Position numbers and translations under genes: made by a program. The notes beneath the pieces are model-generated. The model was given only the letters and a program-made list of their open reading frames with translations, was not told the DNA's origin and did no database searches. Positions 60,208 to 64,000 of a stretch of 64,000 nucleotides of DNA are shown piece by piece (within the stretch, counting starts at the first letter, position 1; each line of letters starts with the position of its first letter). Source of the DNA: Ignavibacteriales bacterium (GTDB taxonomy: Bacteria > Bacteroidota > Ignavibacteria > Ignavibacteriales > Melioribacteraceae); the NCBI GenBank assembly GCA_016177735.1, contig JACOUS010000031.1:40076-104075 (forward strand). The letters are read 5' to 3'.

Positions 60208-60413
60208 AGTTATTTACTGATGTTTTACAAAATTGTGTGATAATTATGTCTGTGTCATTGAACTCATCCCCCGCCCTCTTCTCTTAAATTTATCCGCCGT
60301 TTTATTGGCGGGGGCGAGGTCGTTATGTAAAGAATCAATTGCAGCCAAAATTAAAAAAACAATATTGTATAACAGCAATCATTTATCTTTTCCAGTGTTA
60401 ATTTACTGAAATA

Positions 60414-60421
60414 TAAATTTG
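60414..60421 (+). promoter_or_regulatory. Bacteroidota-type -7 element upstream of pabA
   Basis: TAAATTTG matches TAnnTTTG and lies 16 bases before ATG 60437, implying a short leader. The intergenic region also has competing GC-rich inverted repeats at 60268-60314. Confidence 0.4.
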
Positions 60422-60436
60422 ATTTGGGTGCTGAGC

Positions 60437-61021
60437 ATGTTAAAACTTCTTGTTGTTGATAATTACGATTCGTTCACTTACAATCTCGTTCAGCTAATCG
60501 AACAGTCCGGTTTGTGTTTTTATGAAGTGAAAAAGAGTGATGCAATTGATATCAATTCGGCTGCCGGCTTCGACAAAATTATTTTTAGCCCCGGTGCCGG
60601 AATTCCGGCAGAAAACCCGGTAATGTTCGAGATCATAAAAAATTTTTCAGCTACAAAAAGTATCCTCGGTATCTGTCTCGGTTTTCAAGCTATTGCGGAA
60701 GCTTTCGGTGCGCAGTTGACAAACATGAACAATGTAACACACGGCATAAAAAAAAATATCACGGTTGTTGATTCAACGGAATATCTTTTTAAAGATGTGC
60801 TGCCAATTTTTTCTGCCGGTTTGTATCACTCGTGGCGTGTATCTGAAAAAAATTTCCCCGATGAGCTTACAATTACAGCGGTATCGAACGACGAAGTAAT
60901 AATGGCGCTTGCTCACAAAACGTACGATGTACGCGGCGTACAATTTCACCCGGAATCGATCATGACGGACTTCGGGAAAAAGATAATCAACAATTGGCTG
61001 TTGCATGTTTCGAAAGTATAA
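60437..61021 (+). CDS. pabA: Aminodeoxychorismate/anthranilate synthase component II (glutamine amidotransferase)
   Basis: This 194-residue class I glutamine amidotransferase starts MLKLLVVDNYDSFTYNLVQLI. It has the nucleophile cysteine in ILGICLGFQAI (about residue 80), HSWRV (substrate loop) and the His-Glu pair in GVQFHPESI. It supplies ammonia to PabB; the same protein could serve TrpE. The divergent pabB gene supports the PabA assignment. ATG 60437 is chosen over TTG 60419. Confidence 0.9.
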   Translation: MLKLLVVDNYDSFTYNLVQLIEQSGLCFYEVKKSDAIDINSAAGFDKIIFSPGAGIPAENPVMFEIIKNFSATKSILGICLGFQAIAEAFGAQLTNMNNVTHGIKKNITVVDSTEYLFKDVLPIFSAGLYHSWRVSEKNFPDELTITAVSNDEVIMALAHKTYDVRGVQFHPESIMTDFGKKIINNWLLHVSKV

Positions 61022-61230
61022 TACGGGAAAAAATTCCGGGAGTTGTTGGCTGTAATATTCTTTGGGAAATTAAGAAAGATAAATTGTATCAAACATATCA
61101 AGTGTGGGCTGATCAAAAAGAAGAACTGGAACTGCGCGCTTTAAATGTTGCTCAGGATTATTACTTTGCCATCGAGGCGTTTGATGAAAACGGCGTTTCA
61201 AAAATGAGTGAGGTTGTGCACTGCAAATAA
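61021..61230 (+). pseudogene. C-terminal remnant of a glycosidase-type protein
   Basis: About 68 residues (REKIPGVVGCNILWEIKKD onwards, containing YFAIEAFDENGVSKMSEVVH) resemble the fibronectin-III-like C-terminal tail seen in some GH43/xylosidase-like exported proteins. No start codon or upstream domain remains, and the frame runs into the pabA end. It is read as the leftover end of a deleted gene. Recognition is from motif memory and is tentative. Confidence 0.45.
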
Positions 61231-61240
61231 AAATTTTTGT

Positions 61241-61726
61241 TCATATGCATTTAAAATGTTCGAAAGGCTGTGTGCAGTCGAAACAATAGTGGAGCGACTT
61301 GCATGCAGTTGATCCGAAAAAACTTGTAATGGAAGTGTTCCGCGAATTGCAGAATGGGCATAGAACCGGTTTAACCGCATAATCTCTCGAAGAATCAATC
61401 CCGGAATTTTTTTCAGGTGGGGCAATGCCGTGCTGTTTGAGTTTGTGTTTCGCTTCGCCGGTCAGCCAGTCCGAAGTCCACGGCGGCGCATAAATTTTTT
61501 CTACTGCTACTTCATCAAAATCATCATCGTGGAGTATATTTAATATTTCTTCTTCGATTGTTTTCATCGCCGGACAGCCGGAGTATGTGGGCGTAATTTT
61601 AACGACAAGTTTTTTCCCTTCGAACAAAACATCGCGCACGATTCCCATCTCAACAATATTGAGCACTGGAATTTCGGGATCGTAAACTTCTTTCAGCGTT
61701 TCTAATATTTTTTCTTTATCGACCAT
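61241..61726 (-). CDS. paaD: PaaD: phenylacetyl-CoA epoxidase maturation protein
   Basis: This 161-residue PaaD has an N-terminal MIP18/DUF59 domain (about 1-90: LKEVYDPEIPVLNIVEMGIVRDV and ITPTYSGCPAM). The C-terminal zinc/FeS-type tail has cysteines in CPFCNSRN and CFDC plus two further cysteines. It is thought to aid assembly of the iron centre of the epoxidase. It is the last gene of paaABCD; ATG 61726 sits 40 bases after the paaC stop. paaE does not follow. Confidence 0.93.
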   Translation of the reverse strand: MVDKEKILETLKEVYDPEIPVLNIVEMGIVRDVLFEGKKLVVKITPTYSGCPAMKTIEEEILNILHDDDFDEVAVEKIYAPPWTSDWLTGEAKHKLKQHGIAPPEKNSGIDSSRDYAVKPVLCPFCNSRNTSITSFFGSTACKSLHYCFDCTQPFEHFKCI

Positions 61727-61766
61727 ATATAATTTTTTTGTAGTAGGGTATCTCAAAATTTCTTTG

Positions 61767-62540
61767 TTACCATTTTGCGCCGGGATATGAACGCGCAACA
61801 ATTTGCATCTCTGCGAGAAGATGTCCAAGAGATTCTGTGTGTCTGCCGTATCTTCCGCCGCTTTTCATAAAAACATTTTCCGGAATTTTTAATTCAGCCT
61901 CGCTCAATGTTTGTTCAACAAGTTCCTCCCATTTATGTTTGATTAACCGAGGATCAAAAGCGATTCCTTCTTCAATCAACCGATCATCAATTTCATTTTT
62001 GAAAAAAATTTCATCGGTAAAGCACCAAAGATCATTTACGGCATTTTGTATTCTCGTGCTGCTTTCTTCCGTTCCGCCTCCGAGCCGCAGAATCCACTGC
62101 CGCGAATGGCGCAAATGATACGTAATTTCTTTTACAGCTTTTGCAGAAATTCCGGCAAGCTGCTCGTTTCTACTTTTTGAAAGTTCTTGATAAAAATGCA
62201 GAACGAACACATCGTAAAAAAATTGACGAACAATTGTGTAACCGAAATCCGTGTCCGGTTGTTCAACTAAAAGTAAATTTTTGAATTCTGTTTCGTTGCG
62301 GAAAAATGCGAGATCGTCTTCCGTTCGACCATTGTTAATAGTTTGTACTGCAAGCGTTAAAAACGCATTCGCCTGACCGATGCAATCGAGTGCAATATTT
62401 GCAAGTGCAATATCCTCTTCGAGTGCCGGTGCGTGTCCGCACCATTCCGAAAGCCGGTGACCCAAAATTAAATTATCATCACCGAGCCGGAGTAAATATT
62501 CATACAGAGCTTCGTCAATATTAATAATTGTTTTTTGCAT
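61767..62540 (-). CDS. paaC: PaaC: phenylacetyl-CoA epoxidase structural subunit
   Basis: This 257-residue ferritin-like non-catalytic subunit has LRLGDDNLILGHRLSEWCGHAPALEEDIALANIALDCIGQA (about 16-56) and WILRLGGGTEESSTRIQNAVNDLW. It ends in YPGAKW, like known PaaC proteins. It forms the heterodimer with PaaA in the epoxidase core. The stop of paaB lies one base from its start, so the operon is tight. Confidence 0.95.
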   Translation of the reverse strand: MQKTIINIDEALYEYLLRLGDDNLILGHRLSEWCGHAPALEEDIALANIALDCIGQANAFLTLAVQTINNGRTEDDLAFFRNETEFKNLLLVEQPDTDFGYTIVRQFFYDVFVLHFYQELSKSRNEQLAGISAKAVKEITYHLRHSRQWILRLGGGTEESSTRIQNAVNDLWCFTDEIFFKNEIDDRLIEEGIAFDPRLIKHKWEELVEQTLSEAELKIPENVFMKSGGRYGRHTESLGHLLAEMQIVARSYPGAKW

Positions 62541-62828
62541 TTAAAATCCCCGCACGCCTTTCGGCACATTGTAAAATTGCGGATGGCGGTAAGCTTTATC
62601 GTTAGCCGGATCGAAAAATGGTCCGGCATCCGATGGAGAAGTTGCGGTAATTTGATCAGCCGGAACAACCCAAATACTCACCGCTTCATTTCTGCGCGAG
62701 TAAACATCACGCGCATTTTGCAGCGCAAGTTCAGCATCCGGTGCGTGTACATTGCCGGCATGTACGTGCGGCTCACCGCTTTTCGATTGGACAAACACTT
62801 CCCAGATTTTCCATTCTTCGTTCTTCAT
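62541..62828 (-). CDS. paaB: PaaB: phenylacetyl-CoA epoxidase bridging subunit
   Basis: This 95-residue PaaB has the conserved WEVFVQSKSGEPHVHAGNVHAPDAELALQNARDVYSRR (about 9-46), followed by IWVVPADQI and YRHPQFYNVPKGVRGF. It links the catalytic dimers in the multicomponent monooxygenase. It lies three bases after paaA. Confidence 0.96.
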   Translation of the reverse strand: MKNEEWKIWEVFVQSKSGEPHVHAGNVHAPDAELALQNARDVYSRRNEAVSIWVVPADQITATSPSDAGPFFDPANDKAYRHPQFYNVPKGVRGF

Positions 62829-62831
62829 TCA

Positions 62832-63782
62832 TTAACCTCTTTTGTGTTTCGCAGAATACGCAATCGCGGCTTCGCGAACCCACGTTCCATTTTCGTGTGC
62901 TTCTCTTCGTGCGCGTATTCGTTCTTTGTTCATCGGTCCGTTTCCTTTAACAACATTCCAAAATTCGTCCCAATTAATTTTTCCGTAATCCCAGTGACCG
63001 GTTTTTTCATCAAACTTCAAATCCGGATCCGGCAAAGTTAAGTTTACCGCTTCGGCTTGCGGAACAGTGAGATCAACAAAACGCTGGCGAAGTTCATCGT
63101 TGCTTTTGAGTTTTACTTTCCATCTCATCAACTCGGCAGAGTTCGGTGAATCTTTATCGGGCGGACCGAACATCATCAACGACTGCCACCACCATCTATT
63201 GACTGCATCTTGAATCATCTCTTTTTGTCGTAGTGTTCCGTTCGCAAGCGTTCCAACAATTTCATAACCTTGTTTCTTGTGGAAGTTTTCTTCTTTACAG
63301 ATACGAACCATCGCGCGTGCGTACGGACCGTACGAACATTTTGCAAGCATGGTTTGATTTACAATTGCTGCGCCGTCAACAAACCAGCCGATAACTCCCA
63401 TATCTGCCCAGCTTAAAGTAGGATAATTAAATATGCTCGAATATTTTGCGGTGCCGTTGAGTAGTTGTTGATACAGTTCACCGCGTTCAGCTCCCAAAGT
63501 TTCCGCTGCGCTGTAAATATAAAGTCCGTGCCCGGCTTCGTCCTGAACTTTTGCAAGGAGAATCATTTTTCTTCGAAGAGAAGGTGCGCGCGTTATCCAG
63601 TTTCCTTCCGGCAGCATTCCAACATATTCGGAATGTGCGTGCTGGCTCATCATTCGAATAAGCTGTTTGCGGTAACGTTCGGGCATCCAATCCTTCGGTT
63701 CAATTATATCGCCTGATTTAATTCGTTGTTCGAATTCTTCAAGCTTCTTGCCCTCTTCTGAAATGATAAAATCTTCAGACAT
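62832..63782 (-). CDS. paaA: PaaA: phenylacetyl-CoA epoxidase catalytic subunit
   Basis: This 317-residue di-iron monooxygenase subunit has [24 protein letters not shown] (about 77-100) and [19 protein letters not shown] (about 160-178), which supply the E/H iron ligands. [20 protein letters not shown] and [26 protein letters not shown] are also conserved. It introduces the 1,2-epoxide into phenylacetyl-CoA using O2, so aerobic metabolism is implied. ATG 63782 follows GAAAGG. Upstream, the left end of an insertion sequence begins within about 70 bases. Confidence 0.96.
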   Translation of the reverse strand: MSEDFIISEEGKKLEEFEQRIKSGDIIEPKDWMPERYRKQLIRMMSQHAHSEYVGMLPEGNWITRAPSLRRKMILLAKVQDEAGHGLYIYSAAETLGAERGELYQQLLNGTAKYSSIFNYPTLSWADMGVIGWFVDGAAIVNQTMLAKCSYGPYARAMVRICKEENFHKKQGYEIVGTLANGTLRQKEMIQDAVNRWWWQSLMMFGPPDKDSPNSAELMRWKVKLKSNDELRQRFVDLTVPQAEAVNLTLPDPDLKFDEKTGHWDYGKINWDEFWNVVKGNGPMNKERIRARREAHENGTWVREAAIAYSAKHKRG

Positions 63783-63925
63783 TTGTGTGCCTTTCAGATA
63801 TCTATATAAAATATATAACATCTTTTTTGCGGGCGCAAGTTACTTATTTGTAGCGGTTGCACGGCGCATTGCGCCATAAATAAGGTAACCCAAGGAGATA
63901 TAGAAAAAGGTCGTTGCGCCATAAT

Positions 63926-63957
63926 ATAGGTAACCGAAAAATAGTGAGGTTACCTAT
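63926..63957 (+). promoter_or_regulatory. Hairpin over the transposase start
   Basis: ATAGGTAACC (63926-63935) pairs perfectly with GGTTACCTAT (63948-63957). The right arm covers the ribosome-binding region and the first two bases of the start codon at 63956. Such structures can limit transposase translation from read-through transcripts. Confidence 0.5.
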
Positions 63958-64000
63958 GAGTAATTCGGCAAAGAAAGAATATCTTCAAGAAATCCGGAAA
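63956..64000 (+). CDS. Transposase, N-terminal 15 residues (partial)
   Basis: MSNSAKKEYLQEIRK opens a frame at ATG 63956 that runs off the right edge. A Lys-rich start with KKEYLQEIRK resembles the beginning of integrase-core (DDE) transposases of an IS481/ISNCY-like type that often begin with a short helix before a HTH. The short length makes this tentative, but the adjacent repeats support an insertion sequence. Confidence 0.45.
   Translation, partial: MSNSAKKEYLQEIRK

Larger units (their letters stand above)
63849..64000 (+). mobile_element. Left end of an insertion sequence (right part outside window)
   Basis: The segment starts near TGTAGCGG and contains two direct copies of TTGCGCCATAAATAAGGTAACC (63869-63890, and with changes 63914-63935) spaced 45 bases apart. 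A GGCGC-ATT-GCGCC hairpin (63863-63875) follows near the left end, and a start codon with the opening of a transposase ends the window. The exact left terminus is not fixed. Confidence 0.55.

Noticed and set aside
60268..60314. GC-rich inverted repeats in the pabA-pabB gap as a riboswitch
   Set aside because: Only simple competing stems are visible and no known riboswitch core was found.

Overview
The window comes from an AT-rich bacterial chromosome, most likely a member of the Bacteroidota/Chlorobi group and plausibly of the Ignavibacteria. The placement rests on typical families of that group (DUF4159 and DUF4175 proteins, DUF5916 and DUF2911 proteins, an M64 peptidase, a long-form IspH) and on several TAnnTTTG promoter elements. 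It is an inference from family content, not from a marker gene. No rRNA, tRNA or CRISPR array was seen.

Layout: 1-5.2 kb holds the end of a beta-carbonic anhydrase, valS, a MerR/GyrI-type regulator with its own elongated operator-promoter, and a serine racemase/threonine dehydratase-like enzyme. A TumE-like toxin-antitoxin pair (5.2-5.85 kb) and a secreted M64 metallopeptidase (6.0-7.5 kb) follow. From about 7.64 to 19.48 kb lies an integron-like cassette array. All genes are on the minus strand and are separated by long imperfect palindromes of attC type, and most cassette 5' ends are complementary to the start of that cassette's own attC-like site. Cargo includes VOC, SRPBCC, dihydrofolate reductase-like and F420-reductase-like proteins, two ArsR-controlled operons, and defence or toxin-antitoxin genes (HigB/HigA-like, AbiEi/AbiEii-like, an AIPR protein fused to a cold-shock domain, and a HEPN-like protein). 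The array is headed by a divergent tyrosine recombinase (19.56-20.38 kb) that lacks the extra region typical of IntI integrases.

From 20.5 to 41.9 kb is an ordinary chromosomal region: a DUF4159-DUF4175 envelope pair, an outer-membrane protein, a serine hydrolase lipoprotein, a methyltransferase, an NmrA-like reductase, an ECF sigma/anti-sigma operon, a DUF5916 outer-membrane protein, a zinc/cation efflux protein, dGTPase, a PAS histidine kinase with an NtrC-type activator followed by a near-consensus sigma54 promoter, and ispH.

From 42 to 51.2 kb on the minus strand lie paaZ, paaJ, paaH and paaG, mixed with an ACC deaminase-like enzyme, a polysaccharide deacetylase and a lipoprotein amidohydrolase. 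paaABCD (phenylacetyl-CoA epoxidase) lies at 61.2-63.8 kb. Together these encode most of the aerobic phenylacetyl-CoA pathway; paaE and paaK are not in the window. Between them are truA, a membrane-anchored nucleotide cyclase, an SMP-30-like protein and a pabA/pabB/pabC-like folate set. A decayed glycosidase C-terminus sits beside paaD, and the left end of an insertion sequence lies just upstream of paaA at the right edge.
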